This document shows positions 51,410 through 61,689 of a stretch of 64,000 nt of DNA, in pieces. Each line of letters begins with the position of its first letter. The stretch's first letter is position 1. Under the pieces are notes generated by a model that saw only the letters and a list, made by a program, of their open reading frames with translations, was not told the origin of the DNA and ran no database searches. The translations under genes and the position numbers were made by a program. Origin of the DNA: Metellina segmentata (taxonomy: Eukaryota > Arthropoda > Arachnida > Araneae > Tetragnathidae); NCBI GenBank assembly GCA_947359465.1, contig OX375883.1:89026911-89090910 (forward strand), written 5' to 3'.

Positions 51410-52545
51410 TAGTTGATCTAACGTTGCACTAGAGCATCACAACAGGCTCTTGGCGACGATACGAAATCGATCTCGAAAGGAAAGGACCGAGGATAACACC
51501 ACGTAATTTTGAATTATTACTACTCTACATAGATATATATAGTTTGCTCAATAGTAAAAACTTTTAATTTTTGTGCAAATGGAATTTTTTGGATTACGAG
51601 GGTTCACTGTAGCTCAGTCGGAAGAACAGCGGATTAGCAACTGGAGGGTTACGAGTTCGAAACGTTGTCCAACCAAAGACCGTCGTGTACGTGTGGGGGG
51701 GGGGGGGCGTTAATTTTGCAGTGGCCTCAAATGTCCTTACGTTCACGCGGTGTGGAAGTGTGGAGAGAGGTGCCAGCTCATGTGTTGTCCTCGTTATCTG
51801 GCCGCGGTTCAAAATTACATAGTGTTGTCTTCGGATCTTTGGAACTAATTCCGGACCGCCGCTACCAATAGCCCATTGTTTTGCTCCATCGGGTTGTAAC
51901 TTTCCCTTTGGGATTGATCCCAGACCGTCGTCTATAGCTCTTTGTGTTGCTACAGTACGACGTTAATTAAAATACCTAACTACCATTGGGTAATAATTTT
52001 TGGTAGTTTTAATTAACGTCGTACTAGAGCAACACAACGGGCTATTGACGACGGTCCAGGATCAATCCCCTAAGGTAAAGATCCAATAACAACACCACAT
52101 AATTTTGAACCACGGTCAGATGGCGAGGCACATCTTAGTACCCCACTCACCAACCTTTAGATCTAGAGTCTAACACCTTAACGACTGAGCTCATGTGTTG
52201 CTTCGTCATCTGACCGTGGTTCAAAATTACGAGTTGTTGGCATAGGATATTTCCCTTAAGGGATTGATTCCAGACCGTCGTCAATAGCCTGTTGTGGTGC
52301 TCTAGTACGACGTTAATTACGAATTACCTGTTCCCTTAACCACCGTTTGACCTACCATTGGGATGTAAATTCAACTACCAACCAACCAACATAATACTCG
52401 AAAAAGTAACTTAGTAACTAACATAAAAAATATTATTTACAATATAAATTAATTGTTTTGTTTAAAATTACCCATTCCACGAACATTTTGATGGTAATGG
52501 TAATTTTTAATTAACGTCGTAATAGAGCAACACAACGGGCTATAA
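51410..52545. mobile_element. Cluster of five SINE copies in both orientations
   Basis: Minus fragment 51410-51520 (3' half). Plus 51600-51980, type-B head (GTAGCTCAGTCGGAAGAACA, GGGTTACGAGTTCGAAACG) with full body and CCTAACTACC tail. Minus 51990-52190 (body plus part of a head near TTAACGACTGAGCTC). Plus 52196-52330 (body from TCATGTGTTGCTTCGTCATC to CGACGTTAATTAC). Minus 52494-52545 (3' end only). No functional tRNA is present. Confidence 0.75.
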
Positions 52546-52559
52546 CATTTTTGTTGGAG

Positions 52560-53250
52560 TTACGCCGTGAAGCGAAAAATACACAAAATTTGTCTCTCTC
52601 TCTCTCGCCTGAACCTTTCTTTAATTCTTGACCGACAGTTGGACACATGACCTTCTCCCTCTGAACCTTCACGTCAGGAACGTTACATAATTTTTACATT
52701 ATTTAAGTTACTTTTTCGAAGAAAGGTTGCAAGATTTTTTCACATTTAAGAGTGCGTTTCGAAATATCCGTTGCTGCAACGGGAAAATAATTTCCGCCGG
52801 GTGTTGAAATTTCATTACGCCTTTGTTTTTATTTTCCTTCGTGTTGCGACACGCAAAAGTACTTTCGAAAACAGAATACTGCCGGTTAGATTCCAATGCA
52901 GGTGGTATGGAGCGAATTTGAAAGAGAAATGGCAACAATGACGTCAATCAGGACGCAATCGAGATGAAGATTGCGGTTCAACGAAAGCGCTTTCTGAGCA
53001 AATGTGCTTTCAGCACCTGCAATAAAAAATAGATTTCGTAAAATAATTTTTGAAAAGGAAATTGGAGATGTTTGTTGTGTTCCTCAGATTTGATTGTTAC
53101 TACACATTGTGTGGAGGTAGCCCTTCAGAATGGATTTTCGAACCGTTCAAGGTTATTCCAAATGATTCATCGAGTTTTGAATTGCTCTAGTTTCCAGGCT
53201 ATACATAACACTCGTTCCTACCTCTGGCTACTTGCACACATATGGATTTT
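52560..53250. other. Noncoding stretch
   Basis: A short CTCTCTCTCTC run at about 52593-52605. No gene or TE recognised. Confidence 0.4.
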
Positions 53251-53252
53251 CT

Positions 53253-53905
53253 GTCGTACGATAACATGTCGCACCTCGGTGAGAAAAGTGACACAAGTCA
53301 AAAAATAAAAATTTTGATGTTATGCCATTGAAAAATAAGTATGAGGTGTCCCAGCGTGTTATATTACTATTCTGTAGAATAATTGGTAATTTAAGTTAAC
53401 GTCGTACTAGAGCAACACAACGAGCTATTGACGACGGTCCGGGATCAGTCCCTTAAGGGAAAGATCCGAAGACAACACCTCGTAATTCGGAACCACGGTC
53501 AGATGACGAAGCAACACCTGAGCTGGCACCCCACTCTCCACACTTCCACACCAACCCAACGTGAGGACTTTCGGCCACGACATATTTAAGGTGCACCAGC
53601 CGCCTCTACACCATACGCTTACAAACATCCATGCCCGGACCCGTATTCCAAGCAGGAATCTTCCGATCCAGAGGCTAACACCTTAACCACTATACCGGTT
53701 GGTCGGCTATTCTATAGAATATAATGGAAGTTACCACAATAAATACTTATCTAAAATTTAAAAGAAGCTAAAACTATTTCAAAATAAGTTTTAAAGTATT
53801 CTTTAAGTTGATGTTTCTGAAATTCTGCTATTTTGAGTTGTGACACTTTTCTTGCCGGGGGTGCGATATCGTAACGATATTTTATCGTGCGTTGCTTCAC
53901 ACACA
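53253..53905. repeat. Inverted-repeat (foldback) element split by a SINE
   Basis: Left arm about 53253-53305 (ACGATAACATGTCGCACCTC, GTGAGAAAAGTGACACAAGT) and right arm about 53835-53905 (GTGACACTTTTCTTGCCGGG, GTGCGATATCGTAACGATAT) are imperfect inverted repeats of at least 45 bp. Without the SINE at 53382-53706 the core would be about 330 bp. The right arm is related to 41000-41060. Confidence 0.6.
53382..53706 (-). mobile_element. Full-length SINE, type-A head, 15-bp TSD
   Basis: Minus strand: head CCGGTATAGTGGTTAAGGTG, body, and tail near AATTACCAATTA. Flanking repeats CTATTCTGTAGAATA (53367-53381) and CTATTCTATAGAATA (53707-53721) differ at one position. Confidence 0.9.
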
Positions 53906-54159
53906 CCACCACGGTTTTTTACTATGTCGTAAGTGAAGGCGTTTGATAAAAGCTCGTGATTAGGTACTCATCTCAAGTTGAATGAAAAATGAAAACCAAT
54001 GGTGTTGTTTTTTGGCTTTTACTAGCAATTAAGATAAAAATATTGTTGGAATTTTTTATTTACACTTCTACATCTTATTTACAGCAAAATTCTTCACTTT
54101 TATAATAGTTAACAAGCAAAAACATTTTTCATGTTTGAAAATTTTCTGTTTTGCATGGG

Positions 54160-54425
54160 AAACCCCCAGTAGCCCGGATGGAAGAATAACGGAATAGCAA
54201 CCGGAGGGTTGCGAGTTCGAATCCAACCAAACACAGTCGTGTACATAGGGGGCTGGTGCACGCTAAATCTGTCGTTGCCTCGAATGCCCTCATGTTGGCG
54301 TGGTGTGGAAGTTTGGAGAGCGGGGTGCTAGCTCAGGTCGACAGAACCTCGGAGCCAGAACAGGAACCTCGTCATCTGACCGTGGTTCAAAATTATGTTG
54401 TCCTCGAATCTTTCCCATGGAGGAG
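54160..54425 (+). mobile_element. SINE with type-B head, 3'-truncated
   Basis: Head CCAGTAGCCCGGATGGAAGA and GGGTTGCGAGTTCGAATCC (good B box). Then CACAGTCGTGTACATAGGGG, the body from GTTGGCGTGGTGTGGAAGTT, and a small insertion (GACAGAACCTCGGAGCC) before CGTCATCTGACCGTGGTTCA. It stops at the next copy. Confidence 0.75.
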
Positions 54426-54672
54426 GAGCCGACCAACCGGTATTGTGGTTAAGGTGTTATCCTCTAGATCGGAAGGTTCCTGGTTCGAATCCGTGTCTGG
54501 GCATGGATATTTGTAAACGTATGGTGTAGAGGCGGCTGGTGCGCCTTAAATATGTCGTGGCCGAAAGTCCTCCCGTTGGGTTGATGTGAAAGTTTGGAGA
54601 GTGGGGTGCCAGCTCAGGTGTTGTTTCGTCATCTGACCGTGGTTCAAAATTACGAAGTGTTGTCCTCATTTC
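54426..54672 (+). mobile_element. SINE with type-A head, 3'-truncated
   Basis: Head CCAACCGGTATTGTGGTTAA and B box GGTTCGAATCC, then body through CCGTGGTTCAAAATTACGAA, ending at TTGTCCTC where unrelated DNA begins. It follows the type-B copy head to tail, so the two heads sit side by side on equivalent bodies. Confidence 0.8.
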
Positions 54673-54919
54673 TTCATTCTCGAAAAAACGGGGAATTTTC
54701 AAGATAATTTTTCGCAGGTTTATTATTATCTATCACATTTATATTTAAAATTAAAACTGTAATTTTCAATAATCGGTTTATTTTTTCCTTTATTAAAACA
54801 TCATTAATACGAAATACAAGTGCATTAATCGTAAAATATGAAGCTTTCTTAGTATTTTAATTAAAATAAAACAAGCCATTGGGCACTTTTCTGATATTAG
54901 TTATATGTTCCTAAAAAAA

Positions 54920-54995
54920 TATAGAACTGGTGGTACGCCAAAAATTACTAAAAATTTCAAGTGGTACGCAGTTACCAAAAGGTTGGGAACCTCTG
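54920..54995. mobile_element. hAT-like right terminus
   Basis: The segment GGTACGCAGTTACCAAAAGG / TTGGGAACCTCTG reads, in reverse, CAGAGGTTCCCAACCTTTTG and so on. That is the common hAT-type end (compare CAGTGGTCCCCAACC at 25110). No matching left end was found, so it is a fragment. Confidence 0.55.
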
Positions 54996-55890
54996 TCTTA
55001 GTGGATCCCTTCCTGATTTGTGTCTTTCTGCGTATCCACGGACTCATGGGCTTGGTCAAGCATCTGGCTATAGACCTAGGGGATTAGAAACAACAACACT
55101 ATTTACAGACGTATGTTCAACAAGCGATCACTACACGATTGTTCGTGAAGAAACAGTAAGTGTTTCTCTTCTCACAGTTTGTATTTTTGTTTCCCCGAGG
55201 TTCGACTTTCCCGTATAACTGTCGAGAGCTATCTCGTCCACAACCTTCCTTTGTGGCTTCTGTCGTTGGAGTCCTTTGCCTTCCTTTTCGGGGCATCAAC
55301 CTCTCTCCTGGAGTCCCCGTCGCTCCCTTTTCACAATGACACCTCCCACACTCAAAGGGTGTCAAATCCCCACACATGCGAAACGTCGTGAAACCGTTAG
55401 CCGGCGGTCTGTCACAAACACTAGGTGTCAGGTGGAAATCGGGGTGCACAAGAGTTGGACGCCGGCCCTGAGTTATTACCACACGTGGCTATCGGCTCCC
55501 CTCTCTTGGAAACGTTTCTTTTTCCAGCCGCCACGATCGACTTCCGATGACACAATGGAGTAGGCATTTGTCCAGCAATTGACCCTTCCTAAAGGTCAAG
55601 AGCAACTGAGTTTCTCTCGATGTCACACCCCTATACCTTTTAACTCAACTAACCAATGAGCCCCCTCCCCATCGCTGGATAAAGGAAAATTATCCAAGAT
55701 AGCAAATCCCTTGACTTACTGACATGAGTGCAGTAATTAATGTGTGGCGATATAATAATCGACGCGAGAGATATAATAGATAGAGATATAATATTTAAAT
55801 AGCAAGAGGGTTCCCTCAGGCTACGCAATTGCAAATAGCATTATTAATTTGAGTCATTAAGTGTGCAGTATTTTCACAACCACCGTTGTT
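54996..55890. other. Noncoding stretch, less AT-rich
   Basis: Positions 55000-55100 end in GAAACAACAACAC, like the tail of the second SINE family (24022-24036), and may be a 5'-truncated relative. Positions 55180-55560 are relatively GC-rich with overlapping short frames on both strands but no domain I recognise. Confidence 0.35.
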
Positions 55891-55892
55891 GT

Positions 55893-56251
55893 GTAACCCT
55901 CCAAGTGGTATACCGTTCATCAATAGATCATCAAAAGATATACCGTTCATCAATAGATCATCAAAAGATATTCCGTTCATCAATAGATCCTCAAAAGATA
56001 TACCGTTCATCAATATCTGACCAATTTTGCTAACTCTTCGTCAAGATATTGTCATTTTTAATACGATGACTAGATCAAGATCGGGCAAGTTTTTCTAATA
56101 ACGAGATATCTCGTCTATCAAGATCTGGACAAATATACCGTTCAAATATACCGACAAATATATAATCAAAAGATATACCGTTCATCAAGATCTGGAAAGT
56201 TTTTTTTATAATCACGAGTAACCTCTTTGAAACAACTACCAGGAAGGTTAA
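55893..56251. mobile_element. piggyBac-like non-autonomous element with internal 30-bp repeats
   Basis: The left end reads TAACCCTCCAAGTGGTATAC and the right end ACCAGGAAGGTTAA, inverted relatives of TTAACC(C/T)TCC as in piggyBac-type termini with TTAA targets. The left TTAA is mutated to GTAA. The interior has about four copies of TATACCGTTCATCAATAGAT (30-bp period, 55908-56015) and ACGAGATATCTCGT at about 56100. Confidence 0.5.
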
Positions 56252-56388
56252 ATGAATTCTTTTGTTGAAATTAGTCTTGCACTTAAAACCTATCTCAAGT
56301 CAAAATAAATTTCTTCAAATACATCTATTTCTCTCGCACCTATACCTCAAATTACTCTATAACAAAAAAAATCAACGCACCAAGAAGG

Positions 56389-56718
56389 TAATTTGGTAAT
56401 TTCTTAGTTAACGTCGTACTAGAGCAACACAACAGGCTATTGACGACGGTCCGAGATCAGTCTCTTAAGGGAAAGATTCGAGGACAACACCTCGTAATTT
56501 TGAACCACGGTCAGATGACGAAGCAACACCTGAGCTGGCACCCCACTCTCCAAACTTCCACGTCAATCCAACGTGAGGACTTTCGGCCACCACGGATTTA
56601 AGGTGCACCAGTCGCCTCTACACCATACGCTTACAAACATCCATGCCCGGACCCGGTTTCGAACCAGGAACCTTCCGATCTAGAGGCTAACACCTTAACC
56701 ACTATACCGGTTGGTTGG
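56389..56718 (-). mobile_element. Full-length SINE, type-A head, 13-bp TSD, in a Tc1 end
   Basis: Minus strand, about 330 bp with complete head (CCGGTATAGTGGTTAAGGTG and GGTTCGAAACCGGG), body and ATTACCAAATTA tail. Direct repeats CGCACCAAGAAGG at 56376-56388 and 56719-56731 are perfect. The target appears to be the terminal repeat of the Tc1 element that follows. Confidence 0.92.
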
Positions 56719-57637
56719 CGCACCAAGAAGGAGTTGTCCGATTGCGATAACAATTAGTGGGTGTGAAGAACATACATAGAAAAACAAACACTTAAAATTT
56801 CAGAACAATTGAATGATTTATTTCAGAGTCTGACCGTTACAAAGGGAGGAAGTTAGTAAGGCGTTGGTCCACCTCTGGCCTGGATGCAAGCTGTCACCCG
56901 GCGTGGCATAGACTGAAAAAGTTCCCGGATGGTGTCCTGTGGAATTTCTTGCCGTCTCCAACTGTCGGGCTAAATGGCCAACATTCCGGGATGGTTGCAA
57001 TCGCCTTCCCATAACGTCCCAAATGCGCTCTATGGGAGAGAGATCAGGAGACCTTGCTGGCCAAGGAAGTGTTGGGAAAGCTTGATGACAATTCATAGCA
57101 ACACGTGCCGTGTGCGCCGGGCAGTATCTTGTTGAAAAGTAAGTCCGGGGTGTCGCGAAAGGTACGGTAGCACAACCGGTCGTATAATGTCGTCTACGTA
57201 CCTCTGTGGTGTATGTGTTCCAGAAATGACCACCAAAGGGTTATCAAAGGAGATGGCACCTCAGGCCATAACGCCCTGTTGTGGGCATGTGTGGCGTGCG
57301 ATAGAAGGGCAGGATCCCCACGCTGCCCTGGAAGTCTCCAGACACATTTACGGTTGTCGTTAGGACGCAGTAGGAAACGGAACTCGTCACTAAAGTCTAT
57401 ACGTCCCCAGTTAGCGCCGTTCCTTGATCGAGCTTGCACAACTCCTGGTCTACTCCTTCTTGAAGCATAGATTTTATTTTGTTATTGAGTATATACATAT
57501 TACACTAACTGTAAAGCCTGTTGAGATAAGAATACAATGGGCTCTAAAAATCACCTCATTGCTTTTCGAATGCTTATCATCTTTTGAGGAGGAATCGTAA
57601 ATAATGACAGCGCGTTGAAACATTCCCGTGATATGCT

Positions 57638-57757
57638 CTCATCTGACAGTGGTTCAAAATTATGTCGTGCTGTCCTTGGGCCTATCCCTTCGGAGATTGA
57701 TCCCTAATCGTCTCCAATAGCCCGTTGGGTTGCTCCAGTGTGGCGTTAACCTTTTGA
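57638..57757 (+). mobile_element. SINE 3'-half fragment
   Basis: ATCTGACAGTGGTTCAAAAT through CCTATCCCTTCGGAGATTGA and TCCAATAGCCCGTTGGGTTG to GTGGCGTTAACC. Diverged, no TSD seen. Confidence 0.65.
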
Positions 57758-57789
57758 CTACGGCTATAGATATAACAAGGGCGATTATT

Positions 57790-58490
57790 TCTTGGTGCGA
57801 TTCTTATAACTTTCAAGGTACAACTGATGGAATGGCCGTAGTTTAAATTCTATCTTGGCGCGATTCTTATATATTTCAAGGTACAACTGATGGAATGGCC
57901 GTAGTTTAAATTCTATCTTGGCGCGATTCTTATAACTTTCAAGCTACAACTGATGGAATGGCCGTTTTCTAAATTCTATCTTGGAGCGATTCTTATATCT
58001 TTCAAGGTACAACTGATAGAATGGCCGTTGTCTAAATTATTTCTTGGTGTGATTCTTATAATTTTCAAGGTACAACTGATAGAATGGCCATTGCCTAAAT
58101 TCTTTCTTGACGCGTTTCTTATAACTTTTAAGGTACAACTGATGGAATGGCCATTGCCTAAATTCTTTCTTGACGCGTTTCTTATAACTTTTAAGGTACA
58201 ACTGATGGAATGGCCGTAATTTAAATTCTTTCTTGGTGCGATTCTTGTAACTTTCAAGGTACAACTGATGTAATGGCCGTTGTCTAAATTCTTTCTTGGC
58301 GTGATTTTCATAACTTTCAATTAACAACTGCTGGTAACGGCGTATTTAAATAATTTCTTGGTGCGATTCTTATAACTTTCAAGGTACAAATGATGGAATG
58401 GCCATTGCCTAAATTCTTTCTCGGCGCGATTCTTATAACTTTCAAGCTACAACTGATGGAATGGCCATTGCCTAAATTCTTTCAAAATTT
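57790..58490. repeat. 63-bp minisatellite, about 11 copies, inside a Tc1 gene
   Basis: The unit contains TTCTTGGCGCGATTCTTATA, ACTTTCAAGGTACAACTGAT and GGAATGGCCGTTGCCTAAAT. GGTACAACTGAT recurs at about 57817, 57880, 57942, 58006, 58069, 58132, 58195 and 58258, a period of about 63 bp. Because 63 is a multiple of three, 21-residue repeating frames are open on both strands (57953-58219 plus; 57976-58320 minus). These are structural by-products and not genes. Confidence 0.9.
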
Positions 58491-58659
58491 TTCAACAGTT
58501 GCAGAGATCTGAAATTGTTTCCATAGCGCAGAAACTGTCTGTCTTGTATTCACACATCTCGCTGTTTCCATGATAGTCTGCCCTGCTTCTAAACTTCCGA
58601 TAATGCACCACTTCACAGATTCCTACAAATGATACTTCGGAGCCATAACAAACCGCTTT

Positions 58660-59540
58660 GAGTCCTTACACGTCGAAATCAAACGCTGTATTTCAGAAAT
58701 TCACTCAGATATTCTCTTTGCGCATACCGCTTGATTCACCGTCGGATGACGTAACGCCTTGATTTGCAAATCAGAAACCGTTTGAACCCTTTCGATTGCA
58801 TAATGCTAATTAGTCTTGTCCTCCACACATTCCCTGCAAAAATGGATTACATCAATTGGGTATTTCATGGAATATAATTATTTTTGGGTATGTAAAGATA
58901 ATTTTGAACATGAGTTTATTATCTAAGACTTTTGAGAGACTTTATGTAATGGTCGCTGATAAACATCATCTTTAATGGCTTTCTTTATTAACAGTGGCTG
59001 TATGAACCTTCTGAGTAGTTTCGAGGAGATACATCATCCATCAAGATCTGACCAATTTTACTAATAACGAGATATCTCGCCATCAAGAAATTGTCAATAT
59101 TGTTATGGTGACGAGATCCAGACCTGGTCAGTTTTCTTCTAATGACGAGATATCTCGTCTACCATGATCCGGGCATAGTAGCTAATGACGTATACCTCGT
59201 CGAAACAACCACCGGGAGGTTAAATAAAAGTGTAATGACAGAGTTAAGTTAAAATAATACTTTCGAAACGAAATGCCGAAACGCATGTTTGTTAGTAACT
59301 CCCAGAATTATAGCATCATATTTTAGTAGATGAACCTGAAATAAAAAAAAATACAATTTTAAACTTGCAAGATTTGATTAGAGGAAATCCCCATTCAAAC
59401 CATTTTTTTTTTCATTTTAATATGTCAATGATTTCTTCAAATCTCATTTAGTATTTTAATCCTTGAACTTTTACTATTCATTACTATCACACCTTTTCTT
59501 ATTATACATTAACATGTTTTAAATCATAAATTTGCATTTT
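58660..59540. repeat. Noncoding DNA with piggyBac-like end and CGAGATATCTCG palindromes
   Basis: ACGAGATATCTCG occurs near 59068 and 59143, as in the element at 55893-56251. CAACCACCGGGAGGTTAAAT at 59208-59227 is a second piggyBac-like terminus (reverse TTAACCTCCCGG) followed by TTAA context. No coding sequence recognised. Confidence 0.4.
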
Positions 59541-59554
59541 ATGCAAACTAATTT

Positions 59555-60000
59555 TTTTCTTATTACAATGTCCATCAAGATTCGGTTAATTTTTTTTTCT
59601 TATTACAATGTCCATCAAGATATGGGATCAGCTTTTTTTTCTTTTTACAATGTCCATCAAGATTCGGTTAATTTATTTTCTTATTACATTGTCCTTCAAG
59701 ATATGGGGTCAGTTTTTTTTTCTTTTTACAATGTCCATCAAGATTCGGTTAATTTTTTTTCTTATTACATTGTCCTTCAAGATATGGGGTCAGCTTTTTT
59801 TTCTTTTTACAATGTCTATTAAGATTCGGTTAATTTATTTTCTTATTACATTGTCCTTCAAGATATGGGGTCAGCTTTTTTTTCTCTTTACAATGTCCAT
59901 CAAGATTCGGTTAATTTTTTTTCTTATTACATTGTCCTTCAAGATATGGGGTCAGCTTTTTTTTCTTTTTACAATGTCTATTAAGATCTGGCCAGTTTTA
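59555..60000. repeat. Tandem repeat, about 40-bp unit in two alternating variants
   Basis: TTACAATGTCCATCAAGATTC and TTACATTGTCCTTCAAGATA alternate about every 40 bp, separated by T-rich spacers, for about ten units. The plus-strand frames at 59532-59822 and 59608-60066 only reflect the repeat. The array ends at ATTAAGATCTGGCCAGTTTT, resembling 56000 and 59130. Confidence 0.85.
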
Positions 60001-60066
60001 CTATCGGCGAGATACTACGTCGAATCAACCAAAAGGGTCAACTCGGGTCTAAAGTTATTTATTTAA

Positions 60067-61205
60067 TACAAAAGCACTATTTTGTTGATAGACATTTTTC
60101 ATGCCTTCAATTTATAAAAATTCATTTTTGTTTTGCAATGCTATTGATCAACACTTTTTGAAAGATTTATGCTTGAAAAATTTTTGCCCTAATATTTTTT
60201 AAAATTAAAACTCTTTCATTACTATATAATTCATGCGCATGATAATTAGCCACGTTTTCTTATACTCATAATTATTTCCAATCTACTTTGATTTTACTTT
60301 ATATCTTGAGCTTGTCCGTTTGTGCTCCTTGCGTTATTTAAAAAACCCATCCCAAATTCCATCCCATTCTCAGAATTACGGACAAGGAGCTTCAAAGTGA
60401 CTGACACCGAGAGCCCCCGAATGAGTTAATCCGCCACCAATCGGAATTTTAAGCAACGGACAAAATGCAGATAGAAAGAATAGATAATCTAAATCATCGA
60501 GCACCGAAAATTTCATGCCACGTAAGCGCACCACCACAAATATCAATAAAAACACCTGTTTGGATTTCACATTCTTCCACCCTTGTGTCTAGAACTTTCG
60601 CAAGGATCGATGTCGAGTAGGTACTGTTTCCACGGGCAGGAATCCTACTCGAAAACAAGCCGCTTTTGGTATGGTTTCGGAACGACCACCTTATTTGGTG
60701 GGGAAGCCCTATCGAACAATTGAGGAGGCCTTGAAGCGTTGGCCGATAGCGTCCCCTTTGCAGAACCGTATGACGCTGCGCCCTCCTGTCTGAAACCTAA
60801 TAAGGAAGATGGTGGCAGATAACGCAAGCATGCTGACAAAGAATCGGATGTTATCGCCATTCCGAATGCGAGGCATTGGGAAAATTGATAGAGGACAAAT
60901 AAAAATAAGCGATAAGATGTACCTTTTTCTTTGCTGATTAGGGTTTTCGAGGAGGTGATTTACGGTTTCAGCGTGCTGCTGCGGTTTATTATCAAACGGC
61001 TTTCGAACATTTCGCTGTTAAGCCTGACACGCGACAAAATGTCATTTCAAGAACATTTAGTTCCCATATAGTTCCGGCAGGAAAAAAGTTTTGCATATAG
61101 GGTTGGCAGGAGATGAATATCAGAAAAGAGAACATTTGGTAAAATTATTAAAAAAAAGAGGACAATAAGAGAATAAGAAAAGCACGCATTATTAGTGTAT
61201 AGTTA
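60067..61205. other. Noncoding stretch
   Basis: Positions 60595-60870 are less AT-rich and have a 71-codon minus-strand frame (60860-60645), with no family recognised and no flanking splice signals that convince. The remainder is AT-rich. Confidence 0.35.
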
Positions 61206-61214
61206 TTAAGTACT

Positions 61215-61275
61215 TAACCTTTAACTACTGTCATGGGTCTCACAGACCCCGAGTCATTTTGACATGTCGTTTCCA
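61215..61275 (+). mobile_element. piggyBac-like left terminus
   Basis: TTAACCTTTAACTACTGTCA followed by GGGTCTCACAGACCCCGAG resembles piggyBac ends (TTAA target, CCYTT start and a subterminal GGGTCT..AGACCC palindrome). No transposase or right end was found downstream. Confidence 0.5.
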
Positions 61276-61689
61276 TCCTTTAAAGTGAATATTGGTCCCT
61301 GTCCTATTCAGTACCTTCCTACTACGTCCAACAGAAGCCACAATCCAATACTGGTTTGGCTGCCCCAACTATTTCGTGTTTCACACCGTGTGCATTTCCC
61401 GCGTGGTCTCTTAGATCCCTTCACAGCATTTGCGTTACCGTTCTTGTTGAATGAAATCGTATGTTTGAGTAGGGAATTTCGGCAGAGAGCCTAAAATGGC
61501 AACAAACTTTACAAGAAACAACCTGTGTATCTTACACAAAAAGAAATTCAAGATATTGTTGATAATTGGTCGGCAGTAAAGAGAAGCAATAAGAAGGAAA
61601 TAAAAGAGATGTTCTGGCAACCTTACCTGCATAATCACTTTCATTCTGTTCAGTCCGATTGAGAAAGTTATTCTTATTTGGTTGGTACG

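Larger units (their letters stand above)
56740..58640 (-). pseudogene. Tc1-family transposase interrupted by SINE fragment and minisatellite
   Basis: The N-terminus on the minus strand lies at 58640-58490: MAPKYHL, a stop, then GSLEAGQTIMETARCVNTRQ / TVSALWKQFQ, a helix-turn-helix region. The rest lies at 57470-56820: QARSRNGANWGRIDFSDEFRF (first catalytic Asp), LRPNDNRKCVWRLPGQRGD, a broken centre, then CHQAFPTLPWPARSPDLSPI / ERIWDVMGRRLQPSRNV with the third acidic residue, and LHPGQRWTNALLTSS. Between the parts (57480-58490) lie a SINE fragment and an 11-copy minisatellite. Frameshifts abound, so it is inactive. Confidence 0.82.

Noticed and set aside
57953..58320. Repetitive proteins on both strands (MEWPLPKFFLDAF-type and HSISCTLKVIRNASRKN-type)
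   Set aside because: They are translations of the 63-bp minisatellite, present on both strands because the period is a multiple of three.
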